Positions 40,917-50,353 of a stretch of 64,000 nt of DNA are shown here, in pieces. The notes under the pieces were generated by a model. The model saw only the letters and a list, made by a program, of their open reading frames with translations, did not search any database and was not told the origin of the DNA. Source of the DNA: Fictibacillus arsenicus. Its GTDB lineage: Bacteria; Bacillota; Bacilli; Bacillales; Fictibacillaceae. The first letter of the stretch is position 1. Each line of letters opens with the position of its first letter. The DNA is taken from positions 558,001-622,000 of the forward strand of contig NZ_MQMF01000002.1 of assembly GCF_001999465.1 (NCBI RefSeq), read 5' to 3'. Made by a program: the position numbers and the translations under genes.

Positions 40917-42140
40917 TCAATTCGCTTTCTTTTTTATCTGTGGATTTTCTGTCTTCCAGTTAAAAATCCCATTTAAGAACGTATAGATTCTCTTTGATTC
41001 TTTTGTAAGCAAAGGGCCAAGGATGGCTAAGATCAATACATAAAGTGCAGAGAACGGTTTTAAAATCGAAGCTAATCCTCCGGCCATACCGATGTTGGCA
41101 ACGATTATGGAAAACTCTCCTCTTGAAACAATCGTTAATCCGATGTTTGATGAAGCTTTATGAGATAGCCCCGCTCTCCTCCCCGCGATCATTCCAGCTG
41201 CAAAATTCCCGATGATCGTGATTACTACAGCTCCCAAAGCAAGCCATACTGCGCCGCCTAAAGTAAATGGATCAATACTTAAACCAAAGCTAAAGAAAAA
41301 GATTGCGCCGAAGAAATCCCTAAACGGAATGACCATTTTTTCAATCCGTTCACTGTGCTCTGTCTCAGAAAACACTAGTCCTAATAGAAGGGCGCCGATC
41401 GCCTCCGCAACATGAATGGTCTCTGAGAATCCAGCGATAAAAAACAAACAAGCAAAGATCACAATGATAAAAATCTCATTGGACGTGATATTAAGAATCT
41501 TGTTCAAATGTTTTGTACATGTTCTGGCAATAACAAAGAACAAAGCCATATATCCAAACGCGATTAAAATGGACTTAACTACTCCAAACACAGAAGTCGC
41601 ATCACCAAATACCAAACCTGAAATGATCGATAGGTAAACCGCTAAAAAAATATCTTCGAACATGATTATTCCTAGAATCAGTTCCGTTTCAGGATTCGCT
41701 GTTCGTCTCAGATCAACGATGACCTTTGCAACAATGGCACTAGATGAGATCGTTATGATTCCAGCGATGATAAGAACTTCTAATAAGGGAAAGCCCATGA
41801 TTAAGGCATAGAGCAACCCTAATGTAAAGTTAATCAGAATATAAATACTGCCACCTACAGCAATGTTTTTTCCAGACCGCACTAATTTCCCTACTGAAAA
41901 TTCTAAGCCGAGATAGAACAGAAGAAATAATACACCCACTCTGCCAAAGAAGGTTATGATTTCATTACTGTTGATAAAAGTTAGGTCCAATACACCGATC
42001 ACAGGGGCATGCGGTCCAACAATCATCCCGAAAATGATAAGGAACGGAATGATGGAAAAGTTTAATTTGTTTGCGAGCAAGGCCGCAATTGAAATGATAA
42101 CTAAGGCAGTCCCTACTTCAAGTACGAGGTGGTTTGTCAT
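40917..42140 (-). CDS. khtU: K+/H+ antiporter, KhtU-like
   Basis: CPA2-type cation/proton antiporter that expels potassium across the membrane. 407 residues with about 12 helices; the family landmarks are GVLFLLFYLGLEFSVGKLV (residues 69-87), SSSAIVAKVIVDLRR and SRGEFSIIVANIGMAGGL. It lacks its own RCK domain; the regulatory partner is the preceding khtT gene, whose stop overlaps this start as ATGA. In B. subtilis KhtT-KhtU efflux is opened by c-di-AMP, matching the riboswitch on kimA nearby. Confidence 0.92.
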   Translation of the reverse strand: MTNHLVLEVGTALVIISIAALLANKLNFSIIPFLIIFGMIVGPHAPVIGVLDLTFINSNEIITFFGRVGVLFLLFYLGLEFSVGKLVRSGKNIAVGGSIYILINFTLGLLYALIMGFPLLEVLIIAGIITISSSAIVAKVIVDLRRTANPETELILGIIMFEDIFLAVYLSIISGLVFGDATSVFGVVKSILIAFGYMALFFVIARTCTKHLNKILNITSNEIFIIVIFACLFFIAGFSETIHVAEAIGALLLGLVFSETEHSERIEKMVIPFRDFFGAIFFFSFGLSIDPFTLGGAVWLALGAVVITIIGNFAAGMIAGRRAGLSHKASSNIGLTIVSRGEFSIIVANIGMAGGLASILKPFSALYVLILAILGPLLTKESKRIYTFLNGIFNWKTENPQIKKKAN

Positions 42141-42637
42141 TCACCCTTCACCTCAGCAGAGAACATCTCTTTTATGATTCTTTTCACACCATGTCTTTCT
42201 CCTGAGATAACTAGCATATCTCCTTCATGAATCATCGTTTCAGGTCCAGGGTTCAGCACCTTCTGATTTCCTTTCACAATGGCAATAACAGATACTTCAT
42301 ATTGCTGGCGAATGTCTAACTCACCGATTGTTTTATTGACTGCAAATGATGTGGGTTCAATTCTATACCATTCGATCATCAGTTCATCAAAGGCCATCTC
42401 AATGTTTTCAATTGCTTTCGGCCGATAGATGATACCGCCGATAATCGCTGCAAACTGTCTTGCTTCCGTATCACTCAAGGTTACAGAAGACAAACTCTCT
42501 TCATAATCATTTTTATCAAAATGGTAGATTTCTCGTCGACCATCATCATGAACGATCACCACCACTTTATCTCCATTTGCAATTTCCACTTCAAACTTTC
42601 TGCCGATTCCGGGTAATTCGATTTCTTTTACGATCAT
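42137..42637 (-). CDS. khtT: KhtT-like regulatory subunit with RCK_C domain
   Basis: 166 residues. The N-terminal half (KEIELPGIGRKFEVEIANGD) is the KhtT head domain and the C-terminal half (about 80-160, with KTIGELDIRQQYEVSVIAIV and GDMLVISGERHGVKRI) is a TrkA_C/RCK_C domain that binds c-di-AMP in the B. subtilis protein. It gates the KhtU antiporter at the membrane. First gene of a three-gene operon; overlap of 4 bp with khtU gives tight coupling. Confidence 0.92.
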   Translation of the reverse strand: MIVKEIELPGIGRKFEVEIANGDKVVVIVHDDGRREIYHFDKNDYEESLSSVTLSDTEARQFAAIIGGIIYRPKAIENIEMAFDELMIEWYRIEPTSFAVNKTIGELDIRQQYEVSVIAIVKGNQKVLNPGPETMIHEGDMLVISGERHGVKRIIKEMFSAEVKGE

Positions 42638-42783
42638 AACAATCTCCTTTTTTCATGTTTAGGCATGACAAATACACGTTCGAAGGTTTGTTTTTTCCGA
42701 ACAATGAATCATGGATTTTTTTCTTTACGAAATAAACCCTTGTTGTTTAAGGATTTTTAAGAATAAATGGGATTGTATGATCA

Positions 42784-43107
42784 TCAGAGGTAATTCGATT
42801 GGAATTGATAAGGGGTAAGAAATACTGCTTCCTTGTGAATGTGGTCACGAGAAGGCTCAAAATTAAATTCGGGCTGTTTAAGCATTAGTATGCTGCTATT
42901 TAACTGTATGTCTACTAGTCCCTTTTTTAATTTCTTACTTTTTGTTGGATATTCTCCAATAATCGTTGAAGCATCGTATGACGCGGCAGAGGATAATTCA
43001 AACACGTCATTCTGAGGCGGTGATGATAAGTTTTTCATATTATAGTTCGGAAATAATGATGTGCCGATAAACACATACAGCAAAGCCAACAATAAAAATT
43101 TACGCAA
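42784..43107 (-). CDS. Small exported protein of unknown function
   Basis: 107 residues from a TTG preceded by AAAGGGGGGAG. A signal peptide (RKFLLLALLYVFIGTSLF) is followed by an 85-residue polar region with no motif I know. It lies upstream of khtT on the same strand, 146 bp away, and may or may not share its promoter. It does not look like KhtS. Confidence 0.6.
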   Translation of the reverse strand: MRKFLLLALLYVFIGTSLFPNYNMKNLSSPPQNDVFELSSAASYDASTIIGEYPTKSKKLKKGLVDIQLNSSILMLKQPEFNFEPSRDHIHKEAVFLTPYQFQSNYL

Positions 43108-43310
43108 TTCTTACTCCCCCCTTTCTCTTTGTTCATTTTACCATAAAAATGCACGTTCATGAAGTAAAGCAAAAAAGCTTTCACAATTAGATTTAACTAT
43201 CAGAACACATACAATTGGCAATTTTTGAGTTTGACATTCATTCAATATTCTGACTAAAATATTCTTCATATGGACAACCAGAACAAACAACATGAAGAAG
43301 GTGAATCAAA

Positions 43311-44573
43311 TTGAAGAAGGTAAGAATTAGTTTAGCTTGGCAAATTTTGATTGGTCTTGCATTCGGTATTCTGATCGGTGCATTGTTTTTTGGAAACGAA
43401 ACCGTTCAAGGCTACCTGCAGCCTATTGGAGATATTTTTATCCGCTTAATTAAAATGATTGTTGTACCTATCGTTGTTTCCAGCTTGATAGTTGGTGTAG
43501 CAAGTGTTGGGAACATTAAGCAATTAGGACGTCTTGGCGGAAAAACCATTCTGTATTTCGAGATCATTACAACTTTAGCAATCGTGATCGGTCTATTTAT
43601 CGCTAACCTCTTCCAGCCTGGAGCAGGCGTGGACATGAAATCGTTATCAAAAGGGGATATCTCGAGTTACGTTGAAACAACAGAATCTGTTGAAAGTCAC
43701 GGATTTGCGGATACGTTCTTAAATATCGTGCCAACCAATCTTTTTGAATCTTTAGCTCAAGGAGATATGCTGGCGATCATCTTCTTTTCCGTATTATTTG
43801 GATTAGGAATTGCAGCGATCGGTGAACGTGGTAAACCTGTATTGGCGTTCTTCCAAGGAACAGCTGATGCCATGTTTTATATCACAAACCAGATCATGAA
43901 GCTCGCTCCATTCGGTGTGTTTGCACTGATCGGTGTGACAGTATCCAAATTCGGTGTTGAATCATTAGTACCATTAAGTAAGCTTGTCCTAGTTGTATAC
44001 GGCGCGATGTTCTTTTTTGTCATCGTCGTATTAGGCGCAGTGGCTGCTATGGTTAAAGTAAACATTATTACGATAATTAAAATCTTAAAAGATGAACTTA
44101 TCTTGGCTTATTCAACTGCAAGTTCAGAAACGGTACTACCAAAACTGATGGAGAAAATGGAGAAGTTCGGCTGTCCAAAAGCCATCACTTCTTTCGTAAT
44201 TCCTACAGGTTATTCGTTCAATCTGGATGGGTCTACTCTTTATCAAGCCATTGCGGCACTATTTATTGCTCAAATGTATGGAATTGAACTTTCAATCGCT
44301 GAACAAATTTCCTTATTGCTCGTTCTGATGGTAACGTCTAAAGGCATCGCAGGCGTTCCTGGTGTATCGTTCGTCGTTCTATTAGCAACACTAGGGTCTG
44401 TAGGAATACCCCTTGAAGGCTTAGCATTCATCGCAGGAATTGACCGAATCCTCGATATGGCGCGTACAGCAGTTAACGTAGTGGGTAACTCTCTCGCTGC
44501 TGTTGTAATGTCTAAATGGGAAGGCCAATTCAATCCTATAAAAGCTCAAGAATACCAAAAAGAAGTAAGTTAA
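43311..44573 (+). CDS. gltP: Glutamate/dicarboxylate:cation symporter
   Basis: 420 residues, DAACS family. Eight helices and two hairpins are expected; the conserved Ser-rich hairpin tip is AYSTASSETVLPKLMEKM (about 263-280), then TSFVIPTGYSFNLDGSTLYQ and the substrate site GIDRILDMARTAVNVVGN with the Asp and Arg that hold the amino acid. Glutamate is the main counter-ion of potassium, and the gene lies between khtTU and kimA, which suggests joint osmotic or ionic use (inference). The TTG start has AAGGTG upstream. Confidence 0.92.
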   Translation: MKKVRISLAWQILIGLAFGILIGALFFGNETVQGYLQPIGDIFIRLIKMIVVPIVVSSLIVGVASVGNIKQLGRLGGKTILYFEIITTLAIVIGLFIANLFQPGAGVDMKSLSKGDISSYVETTESVESHGFADTFLNIVPTNLFESLAQGDMLAIIFFSVLFGLGIAAIGERGKPVLAFFQGTADAMFYITNQIMKLAPFGVFALIGVTVSKFGVESLVPLSKLVLVVYGAMFFFVIVVLGAVAAMVKVNIITIIKILKDELILAYSTASSETVLPKLMEKMEKFGCPKAITSFVIPTGYSFNLDGSTLYQAIAALFIAQMYGIELSIAEQISLLLVLMVTSKGIAGVPGVSFVVLLATLGSVGIPLEGLAFIAGIDRILDMARTAVNVVGNSLAAVVMSKWEGQFNPIKAQEYQKEVS

Positions 44574-44580
44574 TACTAAA

Positions 44581-44617
44581 AAAACCGTGTCGGCAATGCA
44601 TGCTGACACGGTTTTTT
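44581..44617 (+). terminator. Terminator after gltP
   Basis: 11-bp stem AAAACCGTGTC (44581-44591) with GACACGGTTTT (44605-44615), followed by further T. Confidence 0.88.
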
Positions 44618-44642
44618 CTCCTTTTGGCAAACCTCGATGTTA

Positions 44643-44682
44643 TTGGAAATAGTTGATTTCCGCTCAATCGTGCTCCCTTTCC
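44643..44682. repeat. Fragment resembling a dispersed Bacillus repeat
   Basis: The stretch around GGAAATAGTTGATTTCCGCT (44645-44664), with a GTGCTC..CTTTCC block after it, resembles an intergenic repeat I remember from many Bacillus genomes (GTTGATTTCCGCTCC...GCTCGCTTTCC). It is a degenerate partial copy in the gltP-kimA gap. It is named from memory. Confidence 0.35.
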
Positions 44683-44729
44683 AAACAAGTCAATGAATCC
44701 CATGCTTCGAGCTTTTAAAAAAGGGAAAC

Positions 44730-46556
44730 TTATTTCTTCAAATGAAACGGGACGGTGGCAATTACAATATCTCTTTTATATAACAAGTACGAGCGAATCA
44801 ATAGACTCGATTGGTTGTGCAGGATATTGTGCCAGCCTTTTTTCGGTATAAATTGCGGTATAACAACTGTTACTTGATAATCATTTTCTTTTGCTTTATG
44901 AGCAACTGTATCTACAAATTTGGTCAGTGGTCCTAATATACTTCTGTAGTGAGAATGCAAGGTGACGAGTCTGACATCTGGTTGCCACTGTTCCCATTTC
45001 TGTTCAAACTTCTTCTGTCCTTCCCTTTCAAAGGCTACATTCACCGCAATAATTTGGTCAGGATTTAGAGATTTTGCATATTTCAGCGAGTTATCCACCA
45101 CATGCGTCATCCCGGCAACCGGTACGATCATGACATTTCCTTTGATCTCGATTCCTGGTTCACAGGTAGTGAGTCTTAGCTGATCTCCTACTGCCTCGTA
45201 ATGCTTCTTAATTCTGTGGAAAATGAGCACGATGATCGGAAGGAACACTAGGATGGACCATACCTGTGAAAACTTAGTCATGAAGAACATGAGAGTTACA
45301 ACGAAACTGATAAGTGCACCAGTTGTGTTAACAATAAACTTCGGCACCCATCCTTCTGGTTTTTCACGAAGCCATTTTACCATCATACCCGTTTGCGATA
45401 AGGTGAACGGTACGAATACCCCTACAGCATATAATGGGATGAGATGCTCGGTTTCAGCATGAAAAGCTACAATAAGCAAAATGGAAGCTAACCCAAGAAT
45501 GATTATTCCGTTTGAATATCCAAGTCTGTCCCCTCTTACTAAAAACATCCGAGGAATAAACTTATCTTTTGCCAGGTTCACAGCTAGCAGCGGAAACGCA
45601 GAATAGCCGGTATTGGCTGCCAATATTAAAATCAAAGCCGTTGTACCCTGAATAAAGAAGTACATAAAATTCCGTCCGAATGTTTCTTCTGCGATTTGAG
45701 AAACAACCGTAACCTCAGCTTTTGGGACAATGCCGTAAAAATACGCTAACGTTACAATACCTGAGAAAAGAATGGCTAAGAGTGCTCCCATCATCATTAA
45801 CGTGCGTGCGGCATTCACTGGAGCAGGATCTTTAAAGTTAGGAATTGCATTCGAGATCGCTTCAACCCCAGTTAAAGCTGAACTTCCTGAAGCGAATGCT
45901 CTTAAAAGAATAAACAACGAAATTCCTGCTACCGGTGTTCCGATTGGAGCATGGAGATCTTGTGGAACGTCACCCGTAAGGATGTTATAGATACCTACTC
46001 CAATCAATATGAATAGCGCTAGAACAAACAGGTATACAGGATAAGCCAAAACAGATGCTGATTCGGTAACTCCCCTTAAATTTAAGACAGTAAGGAAGAT
46101 AACGAAAACGATCGCAATCTCAACATTATAATCGTGTAAAGTTGGAAAAGCGGATGTTATCGCATCAGTTCCTGCCGATACACTTACCGCTACCGTTAAA
46201 ATATAGTCAACGAGCAGCGATCCCCCTGCTACCAAGCCTGGATTGACGCCTAAGTTAGTCTTGGAAACGACATAGGCACCGCCCCCATGTGGATAAGCAT
46301 AAATGATTTGGCGATATGACAGGATCAATGCAGTCAAAAGAAATAATACACCTACCGCGATCGGAATCGAATACCAAAATGCAGCTGCTCCCACCGTTAT
46401 TAGGACAATTAATATTTGTTCTGGACCATAGGCCACTGATGAAAGGGCATCCGATGAAAGAATCGCTAACGCCTTCGTTTTGTTGATTTTTTGCTCACCT
46501 AATTCTGCTGATTTTAATGGCCGGCCGATAAGCAGTCTTTTTATGTTTGTTAACAT
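44730..46556 (-). CDS. kimA: High-affinity potassium importer KimA
   Basis: Proton-coupled potassium uptake protein of the APC superfamily (formerly YdaO). 608 residues: 12 membrane helices in residues 28-450, starting with ALAILSSDALSSVAYGPEQI and the K+-site loop YPHGGGAYVVSKTNLG, then a cytoplasmic USP-like C-terminal domain of about 140 residues (GNVMIVPVAGMTHVVDNSLK). Its leader holds a c-di-AMP riboswitch, so it should be shut off when c-di-AMP, a sign of high potassium, accumulates. Confidence 0.95.
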   Translation of the reverse strand: MLTNIKRLLIGRPLKSAELGEQKINKTKALAILSSDALSSVAYGPEQILIVLITVGAAAFWYSIPIAVGVLFLLTALILSYRQIIYAYPHGGGAYVVSKTNLGVNPGLVAGGSLLVDYILTVAVSVSAGTDAITSAFPTLHDYNVEIAIVFVIFLTVLNLRGVTESASVLAYPVYLFVLALFILIGVGIYNILTGDVPQDLHAPIGTPVAGISLFILLRAFASGSSALTGVEAISNAIPNFKDPAPVNAARTLMMMGALLAILFSGIVTLAYFYGIVPKAEVTVVSQIAEETFGRNFMYFFIQGTTALILILAANTGYSAFPLLAVNLAKDKFIPRMFLVRGDRLGYSNGIIILGLASILLIVAFHAETEHLIPLYAVGVFVPFTLSQTGMMVKWLREKPEGWVPKFIVNTTGALISFVVTLMFFMTKFSQVWSILVFLPIIVLIFHRIKKHYEAVGDQLRLTTCEPGIEIKGNVMIVPVAGMTHVVDNSLKYAKSLNPDQIIAVNVAFEREGQKKFEQKWEQWQPDVRLVTLHSHYRSILGPLTKFVDTVAHKAKENDYQVTVVIPQFIPKKGWHNILHNQSSLLIRSYLLYKRDIVIATVPFHLKK

Positions 46557-46621
46557 CTATCTTCTCTCCGTCCGGAAGTAATCTTTTTCTTCTTCATCTT
46601 TTCCTTATGAACACTTTTTTA

Positions 46622-46832
46622 AAAACAAAAAAAGTCCGCAAGCCATCACGAAAAATGACTTGCAGACCTTCATTTTCAGGATCCACAAGTTCCACCTTCC
46701 TTCTCATAAACGCTTACGGAGTTAGCTGTCGGATTCGGGCCATTGAGTAGCCCTACCTAAGAAGGATTCACCCCTGGATTACATGTAATCCGTAAATGGT
46801 TCCCCCGCACCTATTGGTCTCAGCGATTTAGA
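46622..46832 (-). ncRNA. c-di-AMP riboswitch (ydaO-yuaA) with terminator
   Basis: On the minus strand, from about 46832, the conserved blocks run in order: CGCTGAGACC, GGTGCGGGGGAACC, GGGGTGAATCC, GGTAGGGCTACTC, CCCGAATCCGACAGCTAACT, CCGTAAGCG. A terminator (14-bp stem, plus 46633-46646 with 46655-46668, then TTTTTTT) ends it 65 bp before kimA. c-di-AMP binding favours termination. Confidence 0.95.
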
Positions 46833-46974
46833 AATTTGAAACTGTGATAATAATACTCCTGCTTTTTAAAAAAGTAAATAACATTTTTATGTAGAATAAG
46901 TATAAGAGAAATTGTACATAGTGATGATAATTGCCCTAATATTTAAAAATGACCTTTAGTACAAGGAGTTTACT

Positions 46975-47109
46975 ATGTCAAAAGAGAAAAACCCCTTATT
47001 CTCCGATGAAGAATTAACTGACTTAGCCCAAGAAATTAATGAGCATTACGGTAATGATGAGCAACATGAAGACTTTTCGGATTCAAATGAGATAAAGTCC
47101 GAAATATGA
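46975..47109 (+). CDS. Small acidic protein of unknown function
   Basis: 44 residues, MSKEKNPLFSDEELTDLAQE then INEHYGNDEQHEDFSDSNEI, very acidic and hydrophilic. AAGGAG sits 6 bp before the ATG and a terminator follows 15 bp after the stop, so this is a clean short transcription unit. I do not know the family; its charge recalls small stress or sporulation peptides. Confidence 0.6.
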   Translation: MSKEKNPLFSDEELTDLAQEINEHYGNDEQHEDFSDSNEIKSEI

Positions 47110-47124
47110 AAACTTAAAGAATCG

Positions 47125-47154
47125 AAAAAAGCACTGTTAAACGCAGTGTTTTTT
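47125..47154 (+). terminator. Terminator after the small acidic gene
   Basis: AAAAAAGCACTG (47125-47136) pairs with CAGTGTTTTTT (47144-47154). Confidence 0.85.
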
Positions 47155-47237
47155 GTTTACTCTTTAACACTGGATTATTTTCAGGCAAATGAGGAAGATT
47201 AGGGTGTACTCTTAATGACTTTCAGGAGGCGATTAGC

Positions 47238-47900
47238 ATGATCCGAACTCATAAACTACATATTTTAAACGGACAAGAAATGTACAGACATTTTACAGAA
47301 ACACGATTCCTTGAATATGAACTGAAAATCCCCTTTAACGAGGCGATGTGCTATGGAAACACGTCAGCAGACATTTTTTCAAACGAATTTGCAGAGATTC
47401 GTTCAAAGGTTCATCACGTAACACGTGATATGTATTCAGAGGTCACGCTACAACCTCTTGAGCCATTAGTAGATCATGAGTTTGAAAGAATCGAACTTTG
47501 GTTTGACGTTGATATGTTTTGTCAGATCAATTACTTAACGATTCTAGCCTGGCTGGATCAAGCAAATCATCAAAATCCGATAACGCTTCATATCGTAGAT
47601 GATCAGTTTGAACCTATCGAACATTATTCCTTAAGAGCTCAAGGATACTATGAGCTTTACAAACTCGTTTTGATGCACAGATCGATGCCTGATTCTATTA
47701 ATCCCCCGCCTTTGAAAAAGGGAGTTGAGCTCTATTTGCATTATCTAAAAGAAGACAGCGAAATAATAAAATTCATTCAACAAAATCAGCATCTTACAGA
47801 AAACGAACTGGTTGCTGAACTTCTCATGAGTTTCAAAGAATACGGATTAGGAGATCTGCAATACGCGGATATGATTAAAAAAAGCCGATTATCTCAGTAG
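47238..47900 (+). CDS. DUF1835-like protein
   Basis: 220 residues. HILNGQEMYRHF at the start and the block ELWFDVDMFCQINYLTILAW (about 86-105) follow the pattern of DUF1835-type proteins ('LWFG.D.FDQLNLL.LL'), although the usual HIVFG start is altered. Function unknown. TCAGGAGG precedes the ATG. It ends at a bidirectional terminator facing the MFS gene. A second DUF1835 gene, frameshifted, lies at 7.7-8.5 kb. Confidence 0.7.
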   Translation: MIRTHKLHILNGQEMYRHFTETRFLEYELKIPFNEAMCYGNTSADIFSNEFAEIRSKVHHVTRDMYSEVTLQPLEPLVDHEFERIELWFDVDMFCQINYLTILAWLDQANHQNPITLHIVDDQFEPIEHYSLRAQGYYELYKLVLMHRSMPDSINPPPLKKGVELYLHYLKEDSEIIKFIQQNQHLTENELVAELLMSFKEYGLGDLQYADMIKKSRLSQ

Positions 47901-47922
47901 TGAGACGACCGGCTTGTTTTTT
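47882..47922 (+). terminator. Bidirectional terminator
   Basis: AAGCCG (47882-47887) pairs with CGGCTT (47910-47915), enclosing a CTCA/TGAG inner stem; T-run after, on the plus strand. It serves the convergent MFS gene as well. Confidence 0.72.
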
Positions 47923-49409
47923 TAGTTTACTGCATTTTCCTTGACTGGCATGCTATGAGCTTGCGGAACTGCTCGTTTAATAAATAAGGAAACGATCCAG
48001 GCGATCGCAACCAGCCCAAACGCGAGTAAGAACGCGCTTTTCATTCCAGCAATCATGGCTAGAATCTGCATGGTAACTCCATCTTCCTTCATTCCCTCAC
48101 TCTCCAGAAAACGAGCAGACCTGTTCGTCATGATTGAAACAAGCAATGCCGTTCCAACCGCACCTGCTACCTGCTGAAGTGTGCTGATAATTGCCGTACC
48201 ATGTGGATATAAAGGTGGCGGCAGTTCGTTTAGAGCGTTGGTCATGATCGGCATCATGACCATTGATATCCCTAACATCAACAGTGTATTGAAAATCATG
48301 ATTGTGATGTATGGAGTGGTTAAGTCGATAAGAGCAAACTGCCACAGCGTGTTGGCAATCAGACCTAATCCGATCAGAGCTAGCCACTTGGCACCGAATT
48401 TATCAAATAAACGGCCTGTTATCGGAGACATGATCCCCATGACGATCCCGCCCGGCAGCATGATCAATCCTGCTTTCAACGGACTGTACCCCAACGCGTT
48501 CTGAAGAAAGATCGGCAGCAGCATCATGGCTGAAAACATTGCCATCATAACAATCATCATGATCAGTGTGGACATCCTAAATATGCTGTACTTAAATGTC
48601 CGAAGATTAAGCAGTGGTTCTGAGATGGTCAACTGTCTCCAAGTAAACAACACTAATGAAACAACACCGATTGCAATCGGAATCAAAACGTCATTGCTCG
48701 ACCAGCCTCCATGTCCTTCACCTGAACTGCTGAAACCATAGACAATACCCCCAAACCCTAACGTTGAGAGCAGCAGCGAGATCAGATCCACTTTTGGATT
48801 CGTCGTCTCTGTAACGTTTTTAAGCTTTGCATATGCAAATACTATAACTAAGAGTGCAATTGGCAGCACGCCGTAAAAGAGTACCCGCCAGCTGAAATGC
48901 TCGACAATGATTCCTGAAAGGGTAGGTCCGATCGCAGGAGCAAAGGTAATCACAATACCGATCGTCCCCATAGCTGATCCCCTTTTTTCAAAAGGAACAA
49001 CAGAAAACACGACATTCGTGAGTAAAGGAAACAGCAATCCCGTCCCCGACGCCTGAAGCAGCCTTCCGAGAATAAGAAATTCGATCCCTGGTGAAATGGC
49101 TGCTATAAATGTTCCGAGTGTAAACAAAGACATGGCTCCGAGAAACAAGCTTCTTGTTGTAAACCGCTGAATGAGATAAGCAGTAACCGGAATAAGAACG
49201 CCAATAACAAGAAGGTAGCCTGTCGAGAGCCATTGCGCCGTACTTGGTTCGATTCCAAAATCGGCCATGATTTTTGTCAGAGCAACGTTCAGCAGTGTTT
49301 CGTTCAAAATGGCAACGAATACACCGAGAATCATAATCATAACTAACAAAAAGTTGGCTTTGCTGCCGAACGTTCCCCCTGTTTCAGTTGATTGATTTTG
49401 ATTTTTCAC
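47922..49409 (-). CDS. MFS multidrug exporter, DHA2 (EmrB/LmrB-type)
   Basis: 495 residues with 14 predicted membrane helices. Motif A-like and motif C regions are present (ILGRLLQASGTGLLFPLLTN; GIVITFAPAIGPTLSGIIVE). The closest type is LmrB/EmrB, drug:proton antiporters for lincomycin-like and other hydrophobic compounds. A GTG at 49409, 5 bp after AAAGGAG, is the probable start; the ATG at 49424 has no site of its own. No local repressor gene is adjacent. Confidence 0.92.
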   Translation of the reverse strand: MKNQNQSTETGGTFGSKANFLLVMIMILGVFVAILNETLLNVALTKIMADFGIEPSTAQWLSTGYLLVIGVLIPVTAYLIQRFTTRSLFLGAMSLFTLGTFIAAISPGIEFLILGRLLQASGTGLLFPLLTNVVFSVVPFEKRGSAMGTIGIVITFAPAIGPTLSGIIVEHFSWRVLFYGVLPIALLVIVFAYAKLKNVTETTNPKVDLISLLLSTLGFGGIVYGFSSSGEGHGGWSSNDVLIPIAIGVVSLVLFTWRQLTISEPLLNLRTFKYSIFRMSTLIMMIVMMAMFSAMMLLPIFLQNALGYSPLKAGLIMLPGGIVMGIMSPITGRLFDKFGAKWLALIGLGLIANTLWQFALIDLTTPYITIMIFNTLLMLGISMVMMPIMTNALNELPPPLYPHGTAIISTLQQVAGAVGTALLVSIMTNRSARFLESEGMKEDGVTMQILAMIAGMKSAFLLAFGLVAIAWIVSLFIKRAVPQAHSMPVKENAVN

Positions 49410-49723
49410 TTTTTCTCCTTTCATTCAGATGATGTGCACAAACTCGCGCAACCATTGAAATGAGGTTAATTATAAAATCACAGTACTAGGATTAACATAT
49501 TTTAAACAGAACAAACATTCGCATTCAATACTATCACAATTATGAAGAAACTGACAATCATCCTTTTGTTGGAATTTCGCTATAAAATATTCTGCGCATT
49601 CAATCCCTACTCATTACTCATTTTCTGTTCTATATCTTTCATAATAACTATCAATTATACTTTTTTAATAGGATATTTATAACATTAGAGCTAATCATTT
49701 TAATGTAATTGGGGGGGATTGTT

Positions 49724-50173
49724 GTGAAAGATGTAAAACACGAATTGTATATCGCGTCGATAGGAGACGGAGATCCTGAACTAGACAAGCGACTTTCCGA
49801 TGAATTGGATAAGGTAAATGCTGCAGCAACGACAGGGGTCGATGTGGCAAGGGAATTAACCATAAAGATAATAGACGATTCAGGTGAACTTGCAGCAGGC
49901 ATGAGCGGATGGAGCTGGGGTGTTGCAGCAGGAATCGGAATGACTTGGGTGCGTGAAGATACACGCGGAGATGGTCTCGGTTCCAGACTGTTGAAGGAAT
50001 TTGAGGCTGAAGCGCTAGCGCGAGGCTGCACCCACGTGTTTACAACCTCATTCACTTTTCAAGCACCCGGCTTTTACGAGCAACACGGCTACAAAGAAAT
50101 TTTTCGTTGGGAAGGCGTTCCTACCCCGGACGCTGCCGACGTGCACTTTCGGAAGGAATTAACTAAATCCTAA
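49724..50173 (+). CDS. GNAT N-acetyltransferase
   Basis: 149 residues. The acetyl-CoA loop reads TWVREDTRGDGLGSRLLKEF (about residues 72-91), followed by TTSFTFQAPGFYEQHGYKEI, a form typical of small GNATs that act on drugs or small amines. The GTG start at 49724 follows a run of seven G. Its terminator lies at 50354-50390, past a repeat array. Confidence 0.88.
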   Translation: MKDVKHELYIASIGDGDPELDKRLSDELDKVNAAATTGVDVARELTIKIIDDSGELAAGMSGWSWGVAAGIGMTWVREDTRGDGLGSRLLKEFEAEALARGCTHVFTTSFTFQAPGFYEQHGYKEIFRWEGVPTPDAADVHFRKELTKS

Positions 50174-50221
50174 TAGTAGATTTATGATGGATTAGTGACT
50201 TTTCTGGGAGAAATCACATTT

Positions 50222-50312
50222 TATGCACGGTAATCGCTCATTTATACACGGTAATCTAAAATAAATGCGCGGTAATCTTCAATATATGCACACATAAAAA
50301 ATTTTATAGAAT
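50222..50312 (+). repeat. 21-bp-period TGCACGGTAATC array
   Basis: The block (T/G)(C/A)CACGGTAATC recurs with cores at 50226, 50247, 50268 and a degenerate one at 50289, exactly 21 bp apart; units are about 60% identical. The array ends in AATTTTCGACAAGTGAC, close to the end of the 36.4-kb array. It lies between a GNAT gene and its terminator, so it would be transcribed in the 3' UTR. Confidence 0.75.
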
Positions 50313-50353
50313 TTTCGACAAGTGACAGCTTAAGAATGTTGTCCTCTAATAGA

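Noticed and set aside
42784-43107. KhtS as the third gene of khtSTU
   Set aside because: The size is right, but the protein has a signal peptide and no resemblance I can see to KhtS, and it is separated by 146 bp from khtT.
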